Origin: Oscillospiraceae bacterium
Lineage (GTDB): Bacteria; Bacillota; Clostridia; Oscillospirales; Oscillospiraceae
Direction: 5' to 3'
NCBI GenBank assembly: GCA_018385135.1
Contig: JAHAWY010000015.1
Location: 17,041 to 81,040 of the forward strand
DNA: 64,000 nt
The notes beneath the pieces are model-generated. The model had not been told where the DNA came from. It saw only the letters and a list, made by a program, of their open reading frames with translations, and did no database searches. The position numbers were made by a program, and so were the translations under genes. Every line of letters starts with the position of its first letter. Position 1 is the first letter of the stretch. This document shows, in pieces, positions 32,468 through 40,335 of this stretch.

Positions 32468-33910
32468 ATGGAATTTCTCAGCAACACCCCCCTGCTGATA
32501 ACAGACACGATTTTGCGTGACGCGCACCAGTCTCAGGCGGCAACCCGCATGAGACTTGAAGATATGCTCCCCGCCTGCGAGCTGCTCGACTCCATCGGCT
32601 ACTATTCGCTGGAGATGTGGGGAGGCGCGACCTTTGACAGTTGTATGCGCTTTTTGAATGAGGATCCGTGGGAGCGTCTGCGCGTGCTGCGCAAGGCTTT
32701 GCCCAACACAAAGCTGCAAATGCTTTTCCGCGGTCAAAACATCCTCGGTTACAAGCACTACGCCGACGACGTGGTTGACGCTTTCTGCGCCAAATCAATC
32801 GAAAACGGCATTGACATCATCCGTATTTTTGACGCGCTCAACGACATCCGCAATCTTGAGCAGGCAATAAAGTCAACAAAGAAATACGGCGGCAAGGTTG
32901 AGGCTACCTTGTCTTACACCACCTCCCCCATCCACAGCGAGGAGTATTTCGTAAAGCTGGCTAAGGAGCTTGAGCAGATGGGCGCGGATTCTATCTGCAT
33001 CAAGGACATGGCAAACCTTCTGCTTCCCATGAGCGCATATTCGCTCGTCAAGCGTTTGAAGGAAACCGTCAGCGTCCCCATACATCTGCACACGCACAAC
33101 ACAACCGGAACGGGCGATATGGTAAACCTCATGGCGGCATACGCGGGCGTTGACATTGTTGACTGCGCGCTCTCCCCGCTGGCAAACGGCACAGCCCAGC
33201 CCGCCACGGAATCGCTTGTTGCAACGCTGCAGGGCACGCCGCGTGACACGGGGCTTGACCTTGGCAAAATGAGCGAGGCGGCAGCGCACTTCCGCAAGGT
33301 CGCGGCTCGTCTAAAAGCAGAAGGCTCGCTCGATCCCAAGGTTTTGAGTGTTGACACCAACACTCTTCTGTATCAAGTGCCGGGCGGAATGCTCTCAAAC
33401 CTAATTTCCCAGCTAAAGCAGGCCGGCGCTGAGGATAAGTATTATGACGTTCTCGCCGAGGTACCGCGCGTCCGCGCAGATTATGGCTATCCCCCGCTCG
33501 TAACTCCCTCGTCCCAGATTGTCGGCACTCAGGCAGTTATGAACATTTTAAGCGGAGAGCGCTACAAAACCTTCACCAAAGAGTCCAAGGCAATGCTGCG
33601 CGGCGAATACGGCAAGCTTCCGGGCGAGGTCAACGAGGAGGTTCGCCGCAAGGCGGGCATTGCTCCCGAGGAGGTAATCACCTGCCGTCCCGCCGATATG
33701 CTAGAGCCGGAGCTGCCGAAATACCGCGAGGAATTTAAGGACATCGCCAAATCCGACGAGGACGTTTTGAGTCTTGCCCTTTTCCCGCAGGTAGCACCCA
33801 AGTTCCTTGCCGTGCGTGACGGCAAAGCCCCCGCTGCCGCAGCTTCTCCCGCCAACACCGCAGCAGACGGCGTCCGCGAGCTGTATGTTGAGGACCTGAG
33901 CATCAAATAG
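32468..33910 (+). CDS. oadA: oxaloacetate decarboxylase, alpha subunit (carboxyltransferase)
   Basis: 480 residues. TIM-barrel carboxyltransferase that moves CO2 from oxaloacetate to the biotin carrier. Hallmarks: TILRDAHQSQAATRMR near the start, EMWGGATFD, RGQNILGYKHYADDVV, IHLHTHNTTGTG (metal-binding His-x-His) and PGGMLSNL. It ends after the conserved carboxylase domain with a short Ala/Pro segment and no biotin domain, consistent with the separate carrier upstream. A pyruvate carboxylase subunit B would look alike, but oadB and oadG in the same operon decide for the decarboxylase. Confidence 0.95.
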   Translation: MEFLSNTPLLITDTILRDAHQSQAATRMRLEDMLPACELLDSIGYYSLEMWGGATFDSCMRFLNEDPWERLRVLRKALPNTKLQMLFRGQNILGYKHYADDVVDAFCAKSIENGIDIIRIFDALNDIRNLEQAIKSTKKYGGKVEATLSYTTSPIHSEEYFVKLAKELEQMGADSICIKDMANLLLPMSAYSLVKRLKETVSVPIHLHTHNTTGTGDMVNLMAAYAGVDIVDCALSPLANGTAQPATESLVATLQGTPRDTGLDLGKMSEAAAHFRKVAARLKAEGSLDPKVLSVDTNTLLYQVPGGMLSNLISQLKQAGAEDKYYDVLAEVPRVRADYGYPPLVTPSSQIVGTQAVMNILSGERYKTFTKESKAMLRGEYGKLPGEVNEEVRRKAGIAPEEVITCRPADMLEPELPKYREEFKDIAKSDEDVLSLALFPQVAPKFLAVRDGKAPAAAASPANTAADGVRELYVEDLSIK

Positions 33911-34247
33911 TCGTTTGAAGCAGAAACCTTTAGCATAATAAAGCGCCTCTGTCTAAAGCTCAGGGGCGCTTTTATAGTTCTTCCCTTTTATCGTGAGCCG
34001 CCATTGCCCCGCAACAAGGGCTTCCCCGGCAGCTTTATTCAGATTTTTCTTTTAAAGCGCTTATTTTTTCCTCCTTTGTCCTTTAAATCTTGATACAAAT
34101 AATATATAATTACTTTTATACTCTATCCTTATAGCAATATGCAGCGGCGGATTTTAAGCATATCTTAAAAAGCTGCTTTTCAAATTCGGCGCTGACTTAA
34201 TTTAACGCAAGGTCAAAAGACCAAAGAAAATGTGAGGTTTTGCAATC
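33911..34247. other. 337-base intergenic region after oadA
   Basis: Holds the oadA terminator and then AT-rich sequence with no confident promoter; nothing else recognised. Confidence 0.45.
33940..33977 (+). terminator. terminator of the oad operon
   Basis: Stem AAAGCGCCTCTG / CAGGGGCGCTTT followed by TATAGTTCTTCCCTTTT. Confidence 0.8.
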
Positions 34248-34775
34248 ATGATCAAAGAATTTCGCGGAAAAATGCCCGAAATCGGGGAAAACTGCTTTAT
34301 TGCCGAAACCGCTACCATTATTGGTGACGTAAAAATCGGCGCGAACAGCTCGGTTTGGTACGGCGCGGTCATAAGAGGCGACGACGCGCCCATAGTTATC
34401 GGTGAGCGCTGCAATGTTCAAGACAACGCTGTTTTGCACTGCGCGGAGTTTTGGCCGCTTACCATAGGCAACGGCGTTACCATCGGTCACAACGCTATTG
34501 TCCACAGCGCAAACGTAAAGGATAACGCCCTCATCGGCATGGGCGCGATAGTTATGAACCTCGCCGAAATCGGCGAGAACGCTATCGTCGGCGCAGGCGC
34601 GGTCTGCGTTGAGGATACAGTTGTTCCGGAGGGCGGCGTTGCCGTGGGCTGCCCTGCAAAGGTCATCAGAGTGGATATTGAAAACAACACCTCCTCAAAC
34701 GAGCTCAACGCGTTCGCATACACGGAAATGGCCTCCGAATATCTCGCGGAGAGAGCCGCAAAGGAAGGCAAATAG
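34248..34775 (+). CDS. gamma-class carbonic anhydrase-like hexapeptide protein
   Basis: 175 residues forming a left-handed beta-helix of hexapeptide repeats (IGDVKIGANSSVWYGAVIRG, then IGERCNVQDNAVLHC, IGNGVTIGHNAIVHS, IGMGAIVMN). The zinc-binding His pattern of the gamma-CA/PaaY/YrdA family is visible (LHC ... GHNAIVHS). Such proteins hydrate CO2 or are inactive relatives. Position downstream of a CO2-releasing decarboxylase is suggestive but not proof. It is followed by greA after 58 bases. Confidence 0.9.
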   Translation: MIKEFRGKMPEIGENCFIAETATIIGDVKIGANSSVWYGAVIRGDDAPIVIGERCNVQDNAVLHCAEFWPLTIGNGVTIGHNAIVHSANVKDNALIGMGAIVMNLAEIGENAIVGAGAVCVEDTVVPEGGVAVGCPAKVIRVDIENNTSSNELNAFAYTEMASEYLAERAAKEGK

Positions 34776-34833
34776 TCCCGCAAAAGTACCGCTCTCATTG
34801 CGGCAGGCGGAATTAAAACAAGGAAGGCAAGCA

Positions 34834-35337
34834 ATGTACGACGAGCTTACAGAGGTTGACATCAAAAAGATGCAGGATGAAATAGACTACCGCATCAAGG
34901 TCGTTCGCCCTAAATGTATTGAGGACGTGCAGACCGCCCGCGAATTCGGCGATTTGAGCGAAAACTTTGAATACAAGGCGGCAAAGCGTGAAAAGAACCG
35001 TAACGAAAGCCGTATCCGCTATTTAGAGCGCATGATAAAAACCTCCAAAGTAATCAAGCCCAATTCCCGTGAGGGCATAGTCGGTTTATTTGACACGGTG
35101 GAGCTTTACTTTGAGGAGGACGAGGAAACAGAGGTCTACAAGCTCGTTACCACGCTGCGGCAAAACTCTCTCAAGGGACTGCTCAGCAAAGAGTCTCCCC
35201 TGGGCAAAGCAATTATCGGAAAGCGCGTCGGCGAGCGTGTGCTCGTTGAGGTAGACGCTGATTACAGCTATTATGTTGTCATACGCTCTGCGCAAAAGGG
35301 TGAGGATGATGACAGTATACCGATAAGCAGCTATTGA
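34834..35337 (+). CDS. greA: GreA-family transcription elongation factor
   Basis: 167 residues: an N-terminal coiled coil (residues about 1-75) that enters the RNA polymerase secondary channel, with the acidic tip in AREFGDLSENFEYKAAKREK, and a C-terminal FKBP-like domain (ESPLGKAIIGKRVGERVLVE). It rescues backtracked polymerase by stimulating transcript cleavage. ATG at 34834 with AAGGAAGG upstream; the longer open frame begins inside the carbonic anhydrase gene. A strong terminator follows. The C-terminal acidic tail is slightly longer than in E. coli GreA. Confidence 0.9.
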   Translation: MYDELTEVDIKKMQDEIDYRIKVVRPKCIEDVQTAREFGDLSENFEYKAAKREKNRNESRIRYLERMIKTSKVIKPNSREGIVGLFDTVELYFEEDEETEVYKLVTTLRQNSLKGLLSKESPLGKAIIGKRVGERVLVEVDADYSYYVVIRSAQKGEDDDSIPISSY

Positions 35338-35365
35338 GGCGATTGCTTTTTACTAAAAATACTGC

Positions 35366-35410
35366 AAATGGGTTTTTCTTTCCGTTTGGAAAGAAAAACC
35401 CATTTTGCTT
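35366..35410. terminator. 18-bp hairpin terminator between greA and mtnA
   Basis: AAATGGGTTTTTCTTTCC, loop GTTT and the exact complement, followed by TGCTTG; usable in both directions. Confidence 0.85.
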
Positions 35411-35460
35411 GTAAAAAAGCTTCATTTAAGCCCAATCCATCGTTCAGCAGTACCGGCAGG

Positions 35461-36558
35461 CTATTTGCCCAAATCGCCCTGCCGCGCCTGTGCTTTTTTC
35501 TTGAAAATCTCTTTTAGAGACTCGCTGTAAGGCGGTCTGGCAATGCCGTATTCGGTGACGATAGCGCTTATAAGCTCGTGGTCTGTAACGTCAAAGGCGG
35601 GGTTGTAGACCTTAACACCCCTGGGTGCCATGCGAAGCTTATACCACATCTCTGTCACCTCCTCGCCCGGACGCTGCTCGATGGGAATTTCGTCTCCCGT
35701 GGCAATGCTCATGTCAATGGTGGAGGTTGGACCGAGCACATAGAAAGGAATACCATAGTGCTTGGCAAGAATGGCAACTCCGCTCGTTCCAATTTTGTTG
35801 GCAGCGTCGCCGTTTGCGGCGATACGGTCGCAACCGACAAAGCACGCCTGAACCCAGCCGTTTTTCATTACGATGGACGCCATATTATCGCAAATGACCG
35901 TAGTGTCCACTCCGTGTTCATGCAGCTCAAAGCTGGAAAGGCGCGCGCCCTGAAGCAGAGGGCGGGTCTCGTCGGTGAAAACCTTAAATTGCATTCCGCG
36001 CTCCACGCCAAGGTGGATGGGAGCAAGGGCAGTGCCGTATTTTGAGGTCGCAAGCTGACCTGCGTTACAGTGGGTAAGTATGCCGTCGCCGTCCTTGATA
36101 AGCGTAAGTCCATATTCGCCGATGGACTTGCACATCCATATATCCTCCTCGTGTATTGCGATTGCCTCCGCACGAAGAAGCTCCCGAAGCTCATCGGGCG
36201 TTTTGTCCCTCCTGTCGGCGATGGACGCCTCCATACGGTTTAACGCCCAGAAAAGGTTAACAGCCGTGGGACGTGAGGAGGCAAGATAGTCCTTTTTCTT
36301 TTTAAACTCCGCGAAAAACTCATCATAATCAACGGCATCAATCTCGCGCGAGGCAAGGTAAACGCCATAGGCGGCAGCAACGCCGATAGCCGGAGCGCCG
36401 CGAACCTTCAGCAGGTATATAGCCTCAAAAATGTCCTCCTGCTTATCCAGCCGGAGCATTTCAATGGTTTCGGGAAGCTTGGTCTGGTCGATGATTACAA
36501 GCTTGTTGTTTTCCCTGTCGAAATCAACGGTGGGGTAATCCATAATGCTTTTTGCCAT
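35461..36558 (-). CDS. mtnA: S-methyl-5-thioribose-1-phosphate isomerase (MtnA) or 5-deoxyribose-1-phosphate isomerase
   Basis: 365 residues. It converts the aldose 1-phosphate of methylthioribose (or 5-deoxyribose) into the ketose 1-phosphate. Family signatures: [35 protein letters not shown] with the catalytic Cys, [17 protein letters not shown], and the catalytic Asp loop [20 protein letters not shown] followed by [18 protein letters not shown] at 36556-36558 with GGAGG 7 bases upstream. The class II aldolase gene lies 13 bases upstream on the same strand, pairing isomerase and aldolase as in the dihydroxyacetone-phosphate shunt. Confidence 0.93.
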   Translation of the reverse strand: MAKSIMDYPTVDFDRENNKLVIIDQTKLPETIEMLRLDKQEDIFEAIYLLKVRGAPAIGVAAAYGVYLASREIDAVDYDEFFAEFKKKKDYLASSRPTAVNLFWALNRMEASIADRRDKTPDELRELLRAEAIAIHEEDIWMCKSIGEYGLTLIKDGDGILTHCNAGQLATSKYGTALAPIHLGVERGMQFKVFTDETRPLLQGARLSSFELHEHGVDTTVICDNMASIVMKNGWVQACFVGCDRIAANGDAANKIGTSGVAILAKHYGIPFYVLGPTSTIDMSIATGDEIPIEQRPGEEVTEMWYKLRMAPRGVKVYNPAFDVTDHELISAIVTEYGIARPPYSESLKEIFKKKAQARQGDLGK

Positions 36559-36571
36559 AATACGACCTCCG

Positions 36572-37396
36572 CTAATTTTGCTCCTTGAGCTTCTCTGCCA
36601 CGTCATCTGCAAGCCTTCGGATGCCGCTTTCCGTCATTATCCCACAGCGGGGGTCAGGACAGGCGCATTCGTGTGCAGATGCGTCAGTCTTCTCCGTGCC
36701 GCTCGCAGCCGCCGTTCGTAAGGACGCTCCCCCGCTTGAATAGCCAAGCCCTCTGCGAATTTCAAGAAGCTCATTGACCTGCTCGGCACTTAAAGCATTA
36801 GCCTTGCCTATAAGGCTTCCGGTTAGCATCGTCACCATCGCGTAATGCTCCATCGACTCAAGGCGAAAATACGCCTCCATCAAATCGCGCCCCCAGCTTA
36901 GCGCGCCGTGGTTTGCAAGCAAAACGCCGTTATAATCGCGGCAATAGGGGGCAACTGCGTCTGCAAGAGCCTGCGAGCCTGGGGTCTCATAATGTACGCA
37001 GGGGACAGCTCCGAGATTTATCAGTGCCTCGGAATATATCGCCTTGTCCAGCGCAATACCCGCAATGGCAAAGCCGGTGCATACAGGCGGATGCGCGTGC
37101 GTAACTGCGCCGATCTCTGGGTTTTCATTATACACACGCAGGTGCATTTTGATCTCTGACGAGGGCTTTAGTCTCCCCATGCTGACAATTGTGCCGTCAA
37201 GCTTCATTTTGACAAGCTCGTCCTCTTTCATGAAGCCCTTGGATACGCCGGTGGGAGTTGCCCAGATCATATCGTCGGCGACTTTGACACTAATGTTGCC
37301 GTCATTCGCCGCGACCATATTTTTCGCATACATACGTTTGCCGATCTCAACAATAAGCTGCTTGGCTTCAAGATCGCACGGATAGTGTCTTTTCAT
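36572..37396 (-). CDS. class II aldolase/adducin family protein
   Basis: 274 residues. Zinc-dependent aldolase fold: [17 protein letters not shown] at the start, the His-x-His zinc site [15 protein letters not shown], and the third His in [20 protein letters not shown]-fuculose 1-phosphate aldolase-like; next to mtnA it most likely splits 5-methylthioribulose or 5-deoxyribulose 1-phosphate into DHAP and an aldehyde. The C-terminus carries an unusual Cys-containing stretch ([16 protein letters not shown]). ATG at 37394-37396. A strong promoter (TTGACT-17-TATAAT) is at 37466-37494. No matching kinase is in the window. Confidence 0.88.
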   Translation of the reverse strand: MKRHYPCDLEAKQLIVEIGKRMYAKNMVAANDGNISVKVADDMIWATPTGVSKGFMKEDELVKMKLDGTIVSMGRLKPSSEIKMHLRVYNENPEIGAVTHAHPPVCTGFAIAGIALDKAIYSEALINLGAVPCVHYETPGSQALADAVAPYCRDYNGVLLANHGALSWGRDLMEAYFRLESMEHYAMVTMLTGSLIGKANALSAEQVNELLEIRRGLGYSSGGASLRTAAASGTEKTDASAHECACPDPRCGIMTESGIRRLADDVAEKLKEQN

Positions 37397-37465
37397 GCTG
37401 TGTATTCTCCCATGCTGTGAGTCGTCGTTTGCTCTTCGCTCAAGAGCTTTGCCTGTTTTTTAGTA

Positions 37466-37494
37466 ATTATATTCTGTAGGCGTTAATAAGTCAA
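37466..37494 (-). promoter_or_regulatory. promoter of the aldolase-mtnA unit
   Basis: On the minus strand TTGACT (37489-37494), 17 bases, TATAAT (37466-37471). Confidence 0.75.
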
Positions 37495-37752
37495 TGAGTT
37501 TTCAACGTTCTCAAACCGTGTTCAAGTGGAGGCGAAAAAGCATGACCATACACTGAAAAATTGCTTGAGCGGCGGCTGTTAACCAATTTTTGAAAGGCTT
37601 TTTTTGCATTATTTCCTGTGATTTCAATTTACTTTTGTGTGCTTCGTGCTGCTGCTGTAGCGCAGCCCTGTGAAAGAGAGCTTGCTCTCCCCCGCTTATC
37701 CCGCCCTTTCTGCATTTTTATTCTTTTTTCGAGAGCATATCGCATTTTCATA

Positions 37753-37782
37753 TTGACAAGCCAAAAGCCCTGTGCATATAAT
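37753..37782 (+). promoter_or_regulatory. promoter of the SorC-family regulator
   Basis: TTGACA (37753-37758), 18 bases, TATAAT (37777-37782). Confidence 0.75.
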
Positions 37783-37827
37783 CATTAAAGTCATATATAC
37801 ACTACAAATGTAAAGGGGTGTGTCTGC

Positions 37828-38742
37828 TTGACCTACAAGGAGTCACTAATCACAAAAATCGCGTGGTACTACTACGTTCAAGGCTTGACGCAGCAGAATA
37901 TCGCCACGATTCTGGGCATTTCGCGTCTAAAGGTCATAAAGCTGCTTGAAGAAGCGCGGGAATCGGGCGTTGTTGAATTCAAGCTGCACCGCGGCAGTGA
38001 GAGCCGTGTGGCAGTTGAGCGCGGATTGTGCGAGGCTTTCGGACTGCGCGACGCCTTTGTAGTCCCAACAGACAGCAACCCCCTTGAGCGCAACGAGTCC
38101 ATAGCAAAGGCCGCCGCCATGTACATAAGCGACTGCTTTCCCGAGTGCAATGTCATCAACATCGGCTATGGTGACTCAGCCAGCCGCGTTCTCAACAACC
38201 TTGCCGAGAGCAGTGACAAGGCGATTTCCTTTGTCTCTCTGACCGGCGGTGTCAATTACTACCTGCCGAACAAGGTGCGGAAAATCTTTAACGCCAGCCT
38301 TTCGCTGATGCCCGCCCCTCTTTATACCTCCAGCGCCGAGCTTTCCGAGGCACTGCGCAACGAGCCGGCGGTCGCGGATGTTGCGCGTATGTCCAGTCTT
38401 TCGGATTTAACCGTTGTCGGCATCGGCGGCATGAATAACGACGCGACCATCGTAAGCTCCGGAGTTTTGAGCATGAACGACTTCAACTATCTGCGCATGA
38501 AGGGTGCAGTCGGCGACATTCTCTCCCACTTTCTCGACGCTGACGGCAACATCGTCAGCGAAGATTTTGAATGCCGTCTTATCAGCACCCCGCTCGACTG
38601 GCTTGTGCGCTGCAAAAACGTCATTTGCGTGGCGGCAGGCGAGGAAAAGGTCGCAGCAATCCGTGCAGCTATGAAAAAGTCATATATAAACATATTGGTA
38701 ACGGACGAAGCTACCGCGAACTGCCTTATCAGCACGAAGTAG
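37828..38742 (+). CDS. SorC/DeoR-type sugar-binding transcriptional regulator
   Basis: 304 residues. N-terminal HTH (IAWYYYVQGLTQQNIATILG, ISRLKVIKLLEEARESGVVE) followed by a sugar-phosphate-binding domain of the SorC family (NVINIGYGDSASRVLNNLAE, VSLTGGVNYYL, LTVVGIGGMNNDATIVSSGV). Likely senses a phosphorylated sugar. Start is TTG at 37828, preceded by AAAGGGG. It is divergent from the aldolase-mtnA pair, which makes a pentose 1-phosphate type ligand plausible and those genes its possible target. Confidence 0.92.
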   Translation: MTYKESLITKIAWYYYVQGLTQQNIATILGISRLKVIKLLEEARESGVVEFKLHRGSESRVAVERGLCEAFGLRDAFVVPTDSNPLERNESIAKAAAMYISDCFPECNVINIGYGDSASRVLNNLAESSDKAISFVSLTGGVNYYLPNKVRKIFNASLSLMPAPLYTSSAELSEALRNEPAVADVARMSSLSDLTVVGIGGMNNDATIVSSGVLSMNDFNYLRMKGAVGDILSHFLDADGNIVSEDFECRLISTPLDWLVRCKNVICVAAGEEKVAAIRAAMKKSYINILVTDEATANCLISTK

Positions 38743-39095
38743 AGGCTTTATCTTTGCAGCAGCGCAGTCGGCAGCAAAAAGCTCACCGGATTTTTCAGCA
38801 GCCCGCCAAAATTTGGCGGGCTGTCTTTTTATAAACAAAAAATTCTGTTCAGCCGTGGATTAGTGGTGTATAATAATCGCGGAGGCTTTTTCGGGCGGCA
38901 TCGCTCGCCCGTTCAGCATAATACGGACGGTTGCGGCGACTCCATCCCTATCGCCACAGGCGTCCGAAATAAGGAGGATTCCCGCCCCGACCGGCGGTGC
39001 GGCAGTGTGGAGACCTGTCGTAAAGCCCGCGCGGTTTCGCTCCGCGCGCGGCAAGGCGTTATTTGCGGAGGCATTGACGTCACGGTCAGTCAGAA
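38743..39095. other. 353-base gap with a GC-rich, foldable leader before the ABC ATPase gene
   Basis: After the SorC terminator, a TATAAT at 38872-38877 precedes about 215 bases with several nested stems: CGGGCGGCATCGCTCGCCCG, CGGACG...CGTCCG enclosing GGCGA...TCGCC, and GCCCGCGCGG...CCGCGCGCGGC. Such density of pairing suggests a structured leader RNA. It matches no riboswitch class I know. Confidence 0.35.
38799..38832 (+). terminator. terminator of the SorC-family gene
   Basis: Stem CAGCCCGCCAAA / TTTGGCGGGCTG followed by TCTTTTTAT. Confidence 0.85.
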
Positions 39096-40214
39096 ATGGC
39101 AACAGTATCATTAAAGGGAATTAAAAAGGTCTACGAGGGAAATGTTACAGCCGTCCACGACTTCAACCTTGAAATCGCGGATAAGGAGTTCATCGTTTTA
39201 GTCGGTCCCTCCGGCTGCGGCAAGTCCACCACTCTTCGCATGGTGGCGGGTCTTGAGGAAATAACCGAGGGCGAGCTTAGAATCGACGATAAGCTGATGA
39301 ACGACGTTGCCCCCAAGGACAGGGACATCGCAATGGTTTTCCAAAACTATGCGCTTTACCCCCACATGACGGTCTATGAAAACATGGCGTTCGCGCTCAA
39401 GCTTCATAAGACCCCAAAAAAGGAAATTGATAAAAAGGTAGGCGAGGCGGCGGAAATTCTCGGCATAACCGAGCTTCTGCAAAGAAAGCCAAAGGCTCTT
39501 TCCGGCGGTCAGCGTCAGCGCGTTGCCATTGGTCGCGCCATTGTGCGCGAGCCCAAGGTTTTTCTCATGGACGAGCCTCTTTCAAACCTGGATGCGAAGC
39601 TGCGCAACCAGATGCGCGCGGAAATCATCAAGCTTCGCCAGCGTATCGACACCACCTTTATCTATGTTACCCATGACCAGACCGAGGCCATGACGCTCGG
39701 CGACCGCATCGTCATAATGAAGGATGGTCTGATCATGCAGATAGGCACGCCGCAGGAGGTCTTTGACCACCCCTCAAACATCTTCGTTGCCGGCTTTATC
39801 GGCACACCGCAGATGAACTTCTTTGATGCGCAGCTTGAAAAGACGGAAAGCGGCTATGCTGTCAGAGTATGCGGCGCGCTCATCGCCCTTACTGATGAAA
39901 ACGCGAAAAAGCTTGCTGAACGCAATGTCGGCAGTATGCCTGTTACGCTCGGTATCAGACCCGAGCACATCTGCTTTGCCGCGGAGGGCGGCGAAACCGC
40001 GATCGACGGCGTTATCTCCGTTTCCGAAATGATGGGCAGTGAATACCATCTGCACGCAGCCACCGGGGAAAACGACGTTGTTATGCGCGTTTCCACCACT
40101 GATATGCCAAAGGAGCTTTCCGGCGGCGCGCACTTCGGCACTCCCATCAAATACACCTTCCGTCCCGAACAGATGCACCTGTTCAACAAGGAAACGGAGG
40201 AAAACCTCATCTAA
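39096..40214 (+). CDS. sugar ABC transporter ATP-binding protein, UgpC/MsmX/MalK family
   Basis: 372 residues. ATPase with Walker A GPSGCGKST, signature LSGGQRQRVAIGRAI, Walker B VFLMDEPLSNLD, and a C-terminal regulatory TOBE/OB region (residues about 240-372). It energises CUT1-type carbohydrate importers. No permease or binding protein is adjacent, so it is probably a shared ATPase in the manner of Bacillus MsmX. The ATG at 39096 overlaps the stretch GTCAGTCAGAA and has no strong ribosome binding site, unusual for this genome. Confidence 0.93.
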   Translation: MATVSLKGIKKVYEGNVTAVHDFNLEIADKEFIVLVGPSGCGKSTTLRMVAGLEEITEGELRIDDKLMNDVAPKDRDIAMVFQNYALYPHMTVYENMAFALKLHKTPKKEIDKKVGEAAEILGITELLQRKPKALSGGQRQRVAIGRAIVREPKVFLMDEPLSNLDAKLRNQMRAEIIKLRQRIDTTFIYVTHDQTEAMTLGDRIVIMKDGLIMQIGTPQEVFDHPSNIFVAGFIGTPQMNFFDAQLEKTESGYAVRVCGALIALTDENAKKLAERNVGSMPVTLGIRPEHICFAAEGGETAIDGVISVSEMMGSEYHLHAATGENDVVMRVSTTDMPKELSGGAHFGTPIKYTFRPEQMHLFNKETEENLI

Positions 40215-40223
40215 ACGCAAAGT

Positions 40224-40260
40224 AAAAGCGCGCGGCTTAATTGCCACGCGCTTTTTTCTT
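40224..40260. terminator. terminator after the ABC ATPase gene
   Basis: Stem AAAAGCGCG-CGGC / GCCA-CGCGCTTTTTT. Confidence 0.8.
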
Positions 40261-40335
40261 ATGCGCTTTTATAAAAAGCCTGTACGATCGTCTTTCCGTC
40301 CTTTAGCGCGTCGCTTTGCAGTGCGCGGCAGCTTT

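Larger units (their letters stand above)
37397..37827. other. 431-base divergent region between the aldolase and SorC regulator
   Basis: Contains one promoter in each direction (37466-37494 minus, 37753-37782 plus). No gene is seen in between. Confidence 0.55.
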
